Positions 9,352-17,731 of a DNA stretch of 51,916 bases are shown here, piece after piece (the first letter of the stretch is position 1; each line of letters begins with the position of its first letter). Source of the stretch: Paludibacteraceae bacterium (lineage in GTDB: Bacteria; Bacteroidota; Bacteroidia; Bacteroidales; Paludibacteraceae); contig JAKSNQ010000004.1 of the NCBI GenBank assembly GCA_024399615.1, positions 1 to 51,916 of the forward strand. Direction: 5' to 3'. Made by a program: the position numbers and the translations under genes. Below the pieces are notes generated by a model, which was not told where the DNA came from, made no database searches, and saw only the letters and a program-made list of their open reading frames with translations.

Positions 9352-10638
9352 TTACTTACGATTGGCCTCAATCGAGCGCTTTGCAGCAGCTTCCTCACGT
9401 TCGATTTCACGCTGAATATGGGCAGGAATCTGTTCAGGATTATCACGCAGCACACACTCGTGGCACTTCATATCCAAGGTGTACATACGTCCCACACAGT
9501 AATTGGAACGACCGCATCCTGCATGATAATGTGCATTTTCAGCCAAATGCTTGACAAAGTCAGGATCCTTGATGAGCACGTGTGCCATCTGGAAGAGTTC
9601 GAAGCCCTCATCCATGATGGTTTGGCAGTTATCTCCAGACTGTACACCACCAACATAGATAAGCGTCGTATCACCCAAATCCTTCTTCAACTCACGCTGG
9701 AAAATCTTGGCCTGCTCCATGAAATACAATTCCTTGAACGGAACTGTAGGAATCACCAATCGGCCACCAATGTGGAGACCCGCCTTCAGCCACCAGAAAG
9801 ACTTCATAGGCATATAATATGCCAATGTCTTGATAGGCATAGCGCCACCCAGAATCGTCATAGGTGATGCAGAAACCGTGCCACCCGAGAGAACACTACC
9901 ATGTACCTTATGTTTCAGACTCTCGCGAGCGACCTGCAGACCATCCTCGATGGTCGTACCGCGCCAGCAGTCGTCCCACATGTTGGTTTTCACCACCACC
10001 GCCATATCGTTTCCGGCATGCAACATCACCTCGTCAAGCACCTCGTTGAGGAAGCGAAGGCGGTTCTCAAACGAGCCACCATACTCGTCGTGGCGACGAT
10101 TGGTGCGCTTGGAAATAAACTGCGAAATCAAGTAGGCATGACCTGCATGCACTTCGACACAATCAAATCCACACTCGCGGCAGAAATCAACCGCCTCACC
10201 AAAACGCTTCACCAACGTATGAATCTCATCCACCTTCAGTTTTCGATGGATAGTTGGAGAGTAGAGATTGAAGCCGTTTGAAGCACTAACAGGCATGCAA
10301 TGGCAGGTATAAAAGTGCGTCATATTACCGCAATGCCCCAGCTGAATAGCGGCCTTAGCGCCCTCAGCATGAATGGCATCGGTCAATTTTTTCAAAGAAG
10401 CCTTGGTTTCCTCACACACGACCAACTGGCCATTGAATGAGACACCGGACTGATCTACTGCACAATAGGCAACAGTCGTCATGGCCACCCCACCATGAGC
10501 CACAGAGACGTGATAATCCTCGAGCTGCTGGGTCGCCTTGTTGTCCTTGCACATATTCTCAAAAGCCGCACTACGAATCATACGGTTGCGAAGAGTAATA
10601 GGACCTAATTGAAAAGGGGTAAATAGTTTGGATTCCAT
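9352..10638 (-). CDS. NADH:flavin oxidoreductase, Old Yellow Enzyme family
   Basis: FMN-dependent TIM-barrel oxidoreductase that would reduce activated C=C bonds or similar substrates in the cytoplasm. The family active-site motif reads VEVHAGHAYLISQF (H164, H167), followed by EYGGSFENRLRF near 185-196. The N-terminus (LGPITLRNRM) is typical. Near the C-terminus four cysteines (C375, C381, C392, C395) form an unusual CX5C-X10-CX2C pattern that might hold an iron-sulfur cluster, as in the 2,4-dienoyl-CoA reductase branch; this spacing is not the textbook one. The protein stops soon after with a charged helix and lacks the extra FAD/NADPH domain of that branch. It heads a two-gene unit with the SDR-PCMD frame. 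Substrate unknown. Confidence 0.88.
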   Translation of the reverse strand: MESKLFTPFQLGPITLRNRMIRSAAFENMCKDNKATQQLEDYHVSVAHGGVAMTTVAYCAVDQSGVSFNGQLVVCEETKASLKKLTDAIHAEGAKAAIQLGHCGNMTHFYTCHCMPVSASNGFNLYSPTIHRKLKVDEIHTLVKRFGEAVDFCRECGFDCVEVHAGHAYLISQFISKRTNRRHDEYGGSFENRLRFLNEVLDEVMLHAGNDMAVVVKTNMWDDCWRGTTIEDGLQVARESLKHKVHGSVLSGGTVSASPMTILGGAMPIKTLAYYMPMKSFWWLKAGLHIGGRLVIPTVPFKELYFMEQAKIFQRELKKDLGDTTLIYVGGVQSGDNCQTIMDEGFELFQMAHVLIKDPDFVKHLAENAHYHAGCGRSNYCVGRMYTLDMKCHECVLRDNPEQIPAHIQREIEREEAAAKRSIEANRK

Positions 10639-10754
10639 ATCATCGAATGAATTAAGGGGGATAGAAATTCCCTATAAAAAAATTCCGTAAAAAACTAATA
10701 CTAAATGTGTACCTTATAGATATGCGCGCCACACGCGCACACACGAAAAACGTG

Positions 10755-10785
10755 CAAAATTACTATTTTTTTTTGAAATGACAAA
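10755..10785 (-). promoter_or_regulatory. Bacteroidota-type promoter for the oxidoreductase unit
   Basis: On the minus strand, the -7 box TAATTTTG lies at 10762-10755 and the -33 TTTG at 10785-10782, with 19 bases between. It is arranged back to back with the rnpB promoter. Confidence 0.7.
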
Positions 10786-10821
10786 ATTTTTGTCCATTTT
10801 TGCGACAAAATCGACTATTTT

Positions 10822-10853
10822 TTTGCACATATCAAAAAAAAACACTATCTTTG
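10822..10853 (+). promoter_or_regulatory. Bacteroidota-type promoter for rnpB
   Basis: A -33 TTTG at 10822-10825 and a -7 box TATCTTTG at 10846-10853 are spaced by 20 bases. The predicted RNA start is close to 10860. Confidence 0.75.
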
Positions 10854-10859
10854 CATGTT

Positions 10860-11177
10860 GAATAGTAGGCTGGCTTATCGCTCTGCCTCAATAGAATTGA
10901 GGGGAGAGGAAAGTCCGGGCTGCATAGAGCATCACATCGGCTAACGACCGACGGGCAGTAATGTTCGGTCCCTGGAACAGCGACGATTGGCGTTTGTCAA
11001 CCTGACAAACGATGAAACGGCTACACTGTGAGCAGCAATTCCATGTATACCAGCGTTTGAGCGTTGCTCGCGCGAGCTGGAGGGTAGGAAGCGAGAGAAG
11101 GCGGCAGTAATGTTGACCTCGAGATTAATGATAAGCACCCGAAAGGGCACAGAACCCGGCTTATAAGCCTGCTATTC
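10860..11177 (+). ncRNA. rnpB: RNase P RNA (bacterial class A type)
   Basis: Catalytic RNA that matures tRNA 5' ends. The universally conserved core segment GAGGAAAGTCCGGGC is at 10906-10920. Its partner near the 3' end, containing AGAACCCGGCTTAT, is near 11150-11163. The first 12 bases (GAATAGTAGGCT) pair with the last 12 (AGCCTGCTATTC) to form the P1 helix, which sets the ends at about 10860 and 11177. A run of T follows, suited to termination. Ends are accurate to a few bases. Confidence 0.93.
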
Positions 11178-11185
11178 TTTTTTTT
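11177..11185 (+). terminator. T-run after the RNase P RNA P1 helix
   Basis: The closing P1 helix is directly followed by nine T residues, an intrinsic terminator arrangement. Some read-through into the YihY gene, whose ATG is 32 bases further on, is possible. Confidence 0.5.
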
Positions 11186-11209
11186 AAAACATCCCCATAA
11201 GATAATCAC

Positions 11210-12526
11210 ATGACAATCAAGCAGATATACAAATTCATCAGTAAGGATGTCTGGCGAATTACCGCAGAAGATGCCGGCCGTGGTAAAAGCATTCTGGTAG
11301 GCACCATAAAAACGCTGATTCTCAGCGTGAAGGGCTACAACACGAACGACATAGGAATGCGTGCCAACAGCCTATCCTACTCCATGATGTTCGCCATCGT
11401 GCCGATTCTGGCACTAATCTTTGCGATTGCAAAAGGATTTGGCTTTGAGAATGTGATTCACGATTTCCTCGACAAGTCATTCCTGAGAAACTATGGATAT
11501 GGCCTGGTGAACACCATCATGGAGTTTGTTGAGCGTTACCTGGAGACCGCGCAAGGTGGTGCATTCATCGGTGTTGGTATTTTCGTTCTCCTCTGGGCAG
11601 TCTATTCTTTCTTCAGAAACGTGGAGATGTCGTTCAACAAGATATGGCAAGTGGAGCAGAGTCGCTCCATCCTGCGTCAGTTTACCAACTACATCACCGT
11701 CCTGCTGATGATCCCCATCATCATAATTGCCTCATCCGGTGCGAGCATTTTCATGAACAGCCATGCAGCACACGAAGGAATATGTGCGCTGAGTCCAGCT
11801 CGCGAATTGATACTCAAAGTGGCGCCATGGGTCACCAGTTGGCTTATTTTCATACTGATTTACAAAACCATTCCCAACACGCAGGTCAAGTGGTCGAGCA
11901 CCATTTTCCCGGGAATACTGATTGGCACCCTGGTGCAATTGCTGCAAACCTTCTCGGTGTACATCATCGTTTTCCTCTCCAGAACCAGTGTCGTATATGG
12001 TACCTTTGCCGCCATTCCTTTGCTGCTGATGTGGTTGCAATGGACGTGTTTGATGATATTGGTAGGAGCAGAGATGAGTTATGCCATCCAGAATAAAGAA
12101 AACTTCAACTACCTGGACGACGAACAACGCATGAGCCGCAGATACAAAGACTATCTGACCCTATACATCTGCCACAAAGTGGTGAAACAATTTGAAAACG
12201 GCGACTCGCCCTTGTCAGCAGAAGACATCGCCACAAGCAACAATGTCCCCGTTCGCATTGTCAATCAGCTGATAGGAAGACTGGTGGATGTCAGAATTCT
12301 GACGGCCATCATGCCAACCAGCGAAAAAGAAAAGCGTCGCTTCCAACCCGCTTTGGATATCAATAAACTGACAGTAGGCATGGTCTTCGAGCGCATCGAA
12401 GCACAAGGAGAAGAGGATTTCCTCACCAAACTGCCCAAAGAGATGAAAGTATTTTGGGAGAAATGGGATAGTCTGTACACCGACAATTCCGAAGTATCCA
12501 ACATCCTCGTCAAGGACCTGATATAA
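11210..12526 (+). CDS. YihY/BrkB family integral membrane protein
   Basis: Polytopic inner-membrane protein of the YihY family (once mislabelled RNase BN). About six membrane segments are visible near residues 55-75, 117-136, 160-181, 203-220, 232-258 and 265-288. The family signature region around MRANSLSYSMMF and the FRNVEMSFNKIW segment are both present. Residues about 300-438 are soluble and look like a winged-helix domain (LSAEDIATSNNVPVRIVNQL), a C-terminal addition common in Bacteroidota members. Transport substrate unknown. It starts 32 bases after rnpB and has no clear promoter of its own, so transcription may come from inside or through rnpB. The GH13 gene follows 51 bases later. 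Confidence 0.85.
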   Translation: MTIKQIYKFISKDVWRITAEDAGRGKSILVGTIKTLILSVKGYNTNDIGMRANSLSYSMMFAIVPILALIFAIAKGFGFENVIHDFLDKSFLRNYGYGLVNTIMEFVERYLETAQGGAFIGVGIFVLLWAVYSFFRNVEMSFNKIWQVEQSRSILRQFTNYITVLLMIPIIIIASSGASIFMNSHAAHEGICALSPARELILKVAPWVTSWLIFILIYKTIPNTQVKWSSTIFPGILIGTLVQLLQTFSVYIIVFLSRTSVVYGTFAAIPLLLMWLQWTCLMILVGAEMSYAIQNKENFNYLDDEQRMSRRYKDYLTLYICHKVVKQFENGDSPLSAEDIATSNNVPVRIVNQLIGRLVDVRILTAIMPTSEKEKRRFQPALDINKLTVGMVFERIEAQGEEDFLTKLPKEMKVFWEKWDSLYTDNSEVSNILVKDLI

Positions 12527-12577
12527 TTGGCATTATCCAATCTGAATAATCAATATTTTGTAAAATTATTTAATACA

Positions 12578-14422
12578 ATGAAACGCACTATTTTTTCTAC
12601 CCTTGCACTATCATTGACCTTATTTGCCTCAGCGCAAAAGATTCAGCGTGTAGAACCACTCAGTTGGTGGACCGAAATGCATTGTCCCCTCACGCTCATG
12701 CTGCAAGGTGAAAATCTTCAGGATGCCACCGTCACAATCATGCAGTCACAAGGCCGCAAACAAGTCCCTGCAGATGGTCTTGCCATTCGCCAACAGCGAA
12801 ATGCCGATAGTCCCAACTACCTGTTTTTGGACATGGATGTGACCAAACCCGGCACCTATATTATCCAAGTACAAAAAGGCAAAAAGAAAAGCAGCTGGAC
12901 CTACACCATCGGCGAACGTCGTGCCAATCCAGCAGCCAATATCAGTTATGGACAACAAGACGTGATTTACCTGATCATGCCCGACCGTTTTGCCAATGGC
13001 GACCTCAGCAATGACAATACTGACAATACGACCGAAAAGGCCAATCGCGAAGCGCTATTCGGACGCCATGGTGGTGATATTCAGGGTATTATCAACCATT
13101 TAGACGAGATCAAAGCATTGGGTGCAACCGCCATCTGGAATACCCCACTCCTTCTCGACAACGAGGCACATCAGAGTTATCACGGCTATGCATGCGCAGA
13201 CTACTATCATATTGATCCACGCTACGGCAGCAACGAATTGTATCGCGAGTTGGTAAACATCAGCCACGATAAAGGTCTGAAAATGATCATGGACATCGTT
13301 CCTAACCACTGCGGTGGCGCACACTGGTGGATGCAGGATCTGCCTTTCGCAGACTGGATTCACCAATATCCCGAGTTCACCCGCAGTAACTGGCAGTTCT
13401 CTACAGGCTTTGATCCCTATGCAGCAGAAGCTGATCGCATCGGCATGAATAGTGGTTGGTTCGACACCAGCATGCCAGACATGAATCTGGACAATCCAGA
13501 CGTGCTACACTATTTCCAACAATGGGCAATCTGGTGGATAGAATACGCGAACCTGGATGGTCTACGCGTAGATACCTATCCTTACAACGAGAAGGTACCA
13601 ATGAGTCAATGGTGTAAAGCTGTTCGCACCGAGTATCCGGGTATCAACATCGTAGGTGAATGTTGGACTCGTCCTACCTCATCGGTTGCATATTGGCAAG
13701 CCGACGCACCTAACCTGGATGGTTTCAACAGTAACCTGCCTTGCGTAATGGACTTCCCGCTACAAGAAGCCATGACCGCAGCTTTCGGCAATGGTCATCG
13801 CGGTAGCATAAAGCGCATGTATGAGGTACTGGCAGACGACTACCTGTATGCTCATCCAGACAATATCCTCATCTTTGATGGTAACCACGACACCCCTCGC
13901 GTTCGCGACGTACTCAAGGACCGTTCGTTCGATCGTAACAAACTGGTTATCACAATGTTGGCGACACTTCGTGGCATACCTCAGCTAACTTATGGCGAAG
14001 AATTAGGCCTCGTAAGTGTAATGCCAGACGATGTAGGTAATCATGGCGCCTTGCGTGTGGACTATCCAGGCAACTGGCCAGGCGAGACTCGTCAACTGCC
14101 AGCAGAGCAAAACGACCTATTGGCCTACTATACCCATCTGCTGAATTGGCGAAAGAACGAGACCATTCTCCACAACGGCAAACTCATACACTACATGCCA
14201 TCAGACAACACCTACGCTTACTTCCGTTACAACGATCAAGGGGCCGTGTTTGTCTTCATCAACGCGACAGAGGAAGAGAAAAATATATCATGGGCACGCT
14301 ATAGCCAGATGACCAGCCAGTATCAGGGGAATGTGGTGGATGTGCTGGAAAACAAAGCAGTGGATCCCAGCCAAATAACCGCAAAGCCTCTATCTGCCAT
14401 CATCCTAAAGCTCAACAAATAA
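12578..14422 (+). CDS. Secreted GH13 alpha-glucan hydrolase (neopullulanase/cyclomaltodextrinase, SusA-like)
   Basis: Starch or maltodextrin hydrolase of glycoside hydrolase family 13. The signal peptide runs MKRTIFSTLALS... to a cut at ASA-QK, so it is probably periplasmic. An N-terminal beta-sandwich (about 25-115) resembles the cyclomaltodextrinase N-domain. The catalytic barrel opens with YLIMPDRFANGD. Catalytic residues are the nucleophile D332 (LRVDTYPYN), the acid E361 (IVGECW) and D438 (GNHDTPR). A small C-terminal beta domain ends the protein. The frame extends upstream to a TTG at 12527, but the ATG at 12578 gives a clean signal peptide. At 614 residues it matches the Bacteroides SusA type. 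No susC or susD is nearby; a second GH13 paralog lies at 20218-22194. Confidence 0.9.
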   Translation: MKRTIFSTLALSLTLFASAQKIQRVEPLSWWTEMHCPLTLMLQGENLQDATVTIMQSQGRKQVPADGLAIRQQRNADSPNYLFLDMDVTKPGTYIIQVQKGKKKSSWTYTIGERRANPAANISYGQQDVIYLIMPDRFANGDLSNDNTDNTTEKANREALFGRHGGDIQGIINHLDEIKALGATAIWNTPLLLDNEAHQSYHGYACADYYHIDPRYGSNELYRELVNISHDKGLKMIMDIVPNHCGGAHWWMQDLPFADWIHQYPEFTRSNWQFSTGFDPYAAEADRIGMNSGWFDTSMPDMNLDNPDVLHYFQQWAIWWIEYANLDGLRVDTYPYNEKVPMSQWCKAVRTEYPGINIVGECWTRPTSSVAYWQADAPNLDGFNSNLPCVMDFPLQEAMTAAFGNGHRGSIKRMYEVLADDYLYAHPDNILIFDGNHDTPRVRDVLKDRSFDRNKLVITMLATLRGIPQLTYGEELGLVSVMPDDVGNHGALRVDYPGNWPGETRQLPAEQNDLLAYYTHLLNWRKNETILHNGKLIHYMPSDNTYAYFRYNDQGAVFVFINATEEEKNISWARYSQMTSQYQGNVVDVLENKAVDPSQITAKPLSAIILKLNK

Positions 14423-14508
14423 ATATAGGTAGAACAAGAAAATCTCTCCTATAAGGGGCTATCGCTATAGGTGTGTGTCCCATTTTACAAATATAACCAT
14501 AGCACAGT

Positions 14509-15777
14509 ATGAAGAAACTAAATCTGATTCCTCTTTGTTCTGATCTGAATCGTATGGGCGATATCACCGAGTCACATGCAGCCTTGTTCATGACCCTGAG
14601 GCCCCAATACGATGTACAGATATTGTCTCCGGATCAGTATGCAGAGTCCGACAAATCTGTCCCTACTTTCGTTTTCATCGCCTCAGGCGGTTCGGAGGAG
14701 AGATTTGTACAAGCATTTGACAAACTGCCTCGTCCTATCGTATTGCTGACCGATGGTTTGCAAAACTCATTGGCCGCATCCCTTGAGATCAATACATGGA
14801 CACACCAGCAGCATGTACCATGTCAAACGATTCACGGAGAGGGACAAGCGTTGTTAGATCAGGTCAACAAAGTGTACACCGAACTAAAAACGCTCTCTCA
14901 ACTCTATGGCAAACGCATTGGCGTTATCGGTACCCCCTCTTCATGGCTGATAGCCAGCGGGGTGGATTATGCAGCTGTTCGGCAGAAATGGGGCGTAGAA
15001 TACCTCCAGATTCCCCTACAAGAAGTAGTTGACTTCTATGAAAAAACCGATATGAACGAAGCAGACAGCGTCGCAACGCGTGTGATGCAAATGGCATCGC
15101 GAATCATCGAGCCATCAGTTCCCGATGTAGTAGCAGCAGCTCGTGTGTACCTGGCAATCAAGTCCGTCGTCAACAAATACAAATTGGATGCACTGACCCT
15201 GCAATGCTTCGAACTAATCAGTCAAATTCACACCACAGGTTGCCTGGCATTGGCATTGCTCAACGACGAGGGCATCCCAGCAGGTTGCGAAGGCGACGAA
15301 CAAAGCGTTTTCACCATGCTATTGACCCATTGCCTGACTGATTGTCCGGGATTTATGGCAAATCCGTCGAAGGTGTGTACAAAAGAGAACACGGTACTGT
15401 TCGCGCATTGCACCATCGGCATATCACAGACAAGTTATGCCAACGGCGCCATCTATCATCCGGATGCACTCACCTATGCGAAACCCGTCTATAGTTTGCG
15501 CACGCATTTCGAATCAGGTATAGGTGTAGCCATTCAGGGATTGATGCCAGAGGGTGACTATACCGTCGTGAAATTCGGAGGCAAGCAACTGGATAAAATG
15601 TTTGTTTCCAAAGCAGAGTTTATGGACAACACCTCCTTTGAGAACGTTTGCCGAACACAGTTTATCCTAAAGTTGGAAAAGCCTGTGAACTATTTCCTCG
15701 AGAACCCAATTGGCAATCACCACATCATAGTACCAGGCGATTGGCAAAAGCAATTTATGCAGTTCTTCAATATCTAA
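14509..15777 (+). CDS. L-fucose/L-arabinose isomerase superfamily protein
   Basis: Resembles the fucose-isomerase-like proteins: an N-terminal Rossmann-type half, a central segment DALTLQCFELI (from D228), a CEGDEQS motif with candidate metal ligands E261 and D263, and a C-terminal GNHHIIVPGD motif with H404/H405. These match the Glu-Asp-His metal-site layout of L-fucose isomerase, so it may be a functional aldose-ketose isomerase. At 422 residues it is shorter than true L-fucose isomerase (about 590), and the substrate cannot be assigned. No signal peptide, so cytosolic. It sits between two glycoside hydrolases, 86 bases after the GH13 gene and 67 bases before the GH43 gene, suggesting sugar metabolism. 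Confidence 0.75.
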   Translation: MKKLNLIPLCSDLNRMGDITESHAALFMTLRPQYDVQILSPDQYAESDKSVPTFVFIASGGSEERFVQAFDKLPRPIVLLTDGLQNSLAASLEINTWTHQQHVPCQTIHGEGQALLDQVNKVYTELKTLSQLYGKRIGVIGTPSSWLIASGVDYAAVRQKWGVEYLQIPLQEVVDFYEKTDMNEADSVATRVMQMASRIIEPSVPDVVAAARVYLAIKSVVNKYKLDALTLQCFELISQIHTTGCLALALLNDEGIPAGCEGDEQSVFTMLLTHCLTDCPGFMANPSKVCTKENTVLFAHCTIGISQTSYANGAIYHPDALTYAKPVYSLRTHFESGIGVAIQGLMPEGDYTVVKFGGKQLDKMFVSKAEFMDNTSFENVCRTQFILKLEKPVNYFLENPIGNHHIIVPGDWQKQFMQFFNI

Positions 15778-15844
15778 TAACAGAGACGTATTCATTTAGG
15801 GGTGTTCAAAAAAAATTCTTTCCCCACAAGGGGGACGATCATAA

Positions 15845-17521
15845 ATGTACCCCATAGTACAAATATCGATGGCACGGCATTCATTTCCTTTCAACTTACC
15901 TCTCATAGGTATCTCCCTATTAGCAGCATGCATCACGCAGGCTGCTAATCCTTTTTTGCCTCTGTGGGAATACATTCCCGATGGAGAACCCTACGTGTTT
16001 GAAGATCCGGACAATCCCGGACATTACCGCGTATATCTGTATGGTTCACACGACTCAAACATCACCAGTTATTGTGGTCAAGAACTGGTAGTCTGGTCCG
16101 CTCCCGTTGACAGCCTAACCCATTGGCGATACGATGGAGAAATCCTATGCGTCAACCGCAATGCCAAAGGTCAACTGCTCTACCCAGCAACAGCAGACTC
16201 GACAGATCAGTCCATAAACACATCTGCAACAGATGGAACTCCCCAAACAGGAGAGGAATCTACTCTGAGCACACTCAGCTCAAGAAAAGGAGATGTACTC
16301 TACGCACCAGACATATGCTGCAAGCGCGAGAACGATGGCACCCTCACTTACTACCTTTACCCCAACGATCAAGAATGGGGAAGACAAACACTCATAGCGC
16401 GTGCAAAGCGCCCCGATGGTCCATTTACAGTATATAATTGGAACTCGTTCCGCGCCAACGAAACGGTTGGCGACCTACGTTTTGACCCCGCCGTTTTTAT
16501 CGATGACGATGGCCGTGTATATGGTTACTGGGGATTTGATCGCAGTTATGGAGCAGAGTTGGATCCAACCACCATGGCAACCATCCTGCCAGGAACGCAG
16601 CCGATAGAGGATATGATCAGCAGCAGACATCAAGAAGGTCCCTTCCGCTTTTTTGAGGCATCCTCCATTCGAAAGATTGAGGGTAAGTACGTCTTTATCT
16701 ATAGCCGCTGGACAGCTAATGGTGAGAATGGACTGGCCGACACCAACTACACCCTTGCCTATGCATACAGCGATCATCCACTGGGACCATGGACCTATGG
16801 TGGCACCATCATCGACTGTCGTGGGCGCGATACTGACCTAAATAACAAACCATGTGCGACGGCCACCATCACAGGTAACACACATGGCAGCATATGTCAG
16901 ATCAACGGCCAATGGTATGTCTTCTACCATCGTCAGACAGGTACCGATGAATTTTCAAGGCAGGCAATGGTATCGCCCATCGATGTTCAAGTAACAGCAG
17001 ATGGTAAGGTACACATCAGCGAGGCAGAATACACCAGCGAAGGCTTTGAGACCAATGGTCTAAACCCATACCGAGAATATTCAGCGGGTATAGCATGCTA
17101 CTACACCGGCCCGTCATCTATGCAAAAAGCCTACCCTCGAATGCTCTACTCCGGTTCATACCCCTCAGGCGAACGCGGGGCATTGTCGCCCATGGTTAAC
17201 AATGTCGATGGATCGGTAGTTGGCTACAAGTACTATAACTTCGATCAACTCACATCGGGCAAACAAATGCTTCGTCTAACCATGACAACATTTGACATAC
17301 CAGGTCGTATTACGATAATGCTTGACAGTCCATACAAACAGCGTGGTGGTAAAGTTATCGGCAGTTATGACATCGCAAAGTGCAATAGTTCTGTCGTATC
17401 TATTCCACTCACGTCATTGCGCTCATATAAAGGCAAACATGCCATCTATCTGCTCTTTAGTTCACCTACATCCGAACAGAGCATCTGCACACTTCATACA
17501 TTACAATTCGTAGCGAAATAG
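15845..17521 (+). CDS. GH43-like exported glycosidase
   Basis: Five-bladed beta-propeller glycosidase of the GH43 type, a group that includes arabinofuranosidases and xylosidases. Candidate catalytic residues, in the longest form, are the base D54 (VFEDPDN), D214 (LRFDPAVFIDDDG) and the acid E271 (FFEASS). The N-terminus is exported. LLAAC makes a fair lipobox (C29), while TQA-AN could be a signal peptidase I site, so anchoring is uncertain. A second ATG at 15869 would start directly at the signal. Residues about 112-147 form a Ser/Thr-rich insert between propeller strands. The C-terminal 120 residues look like a beta-sandwich carbohydrate-binding module. It is last in its unit, before a strong terminator. 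Confidence 0.82.
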   Translation: MYPIVQISMARHSFPFNLPLIGISLLAACITQAANPFLPLWEYIPDGEPYVFEDPDNPGHYRVYLYGSHDSNITSYCGQELVVWSAPVDSLTHWRYDGEILCVNRNAKGQLLYPATADSTDQSINTSATDGTPQTGEESTLSTLSSRKGDVLYAPDICCKRENDGTLTYYLYPNDQEWGRQTLIARAKRPDGPFTVYNWNSFRANETVGDLRFDPAVFIDDDGRVYGYWGFDRSYGAELDPTTMATILPGTQPIEDMISSRHQEGPFRFFEASSIRKIEGKYVFIYSRWTANGENGLADTNYTLAYAYSDHPLGPWTYGGTIIDCRGRDTDLNNKPCATATITGNTHGSICQINGQWYVFYHRQTGTDEFSRQAMVSPIDVQVTADGKVHISEAEYTSEGFETNGLNPYREYSAGIACYYTGPSSMQKAYPRMLYSGSYPSGERGALSPMVNNVDGSVVGYKYYNFDQLTSGKQMLRLTMTTFDIPGRITIMLDSPYKQRGGKVIGSYDIAKCNSSVVSIPLTSLRSYKGKHAIYLLFSSPTSEQSICTLHTLQFVAK

Positions 17522-17562
17522 TGCACAAGCGCACCTAATGCGCAACCATACAAACCATAATT

Positions 17563-17602
17563 AAAGGGAATTTTGAGTGCAAAAATGCTCAAAATTCCCT
17601 TT
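17563..17602 (+). terminator. Rho-independent terminator after the GH43 gene
   Basis: A perfect 15-base-pair stem (17563-17577 with 17588-17602) with a ten-base loop, flanked by A and T runs. It may act in both directions. Confidence 0.85.
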
Positions 17603-17636
17603 TACGTAGTAAATTTATCATTTTTCTGCCGCAAAA

Positions 17637-17668
17637 TTTGCACAAGTCAGAAAAAAAGACTACCTTTG
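17637..17668 (+). promoter_or_regulatory. Bacteroidota-type promoter for the OmpA gene
   Basis: TTTG at 17637-17640 and TACCTTTG at 17661-17668 are spaced by 20 bases. The -7 box is identical to that of ppdK, another gene with high-expression codon use. Confidence 0.75.
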
Positions 17669-17731
17669 CACCGCATTAAGTGTAAATATCGAAAAACGAT
17701 TGCACATTAATTACATTAATCTATATTCATT

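Noticed and set aside
11210..12526. RNase BN as the identity of the gene next to rnpB
   Set aside because: The YihY family was once named RNase BN in error; the protein is an integral membrane protein with no nuclease motif.
14448..14471. Weak hairpin (CCTATA/TATAGG) before the fucose-isomerase-like gene
   Set aside because: Only six base pairs with a 12-base loop and no T-run; not strong enough for a terminator or regulator call.
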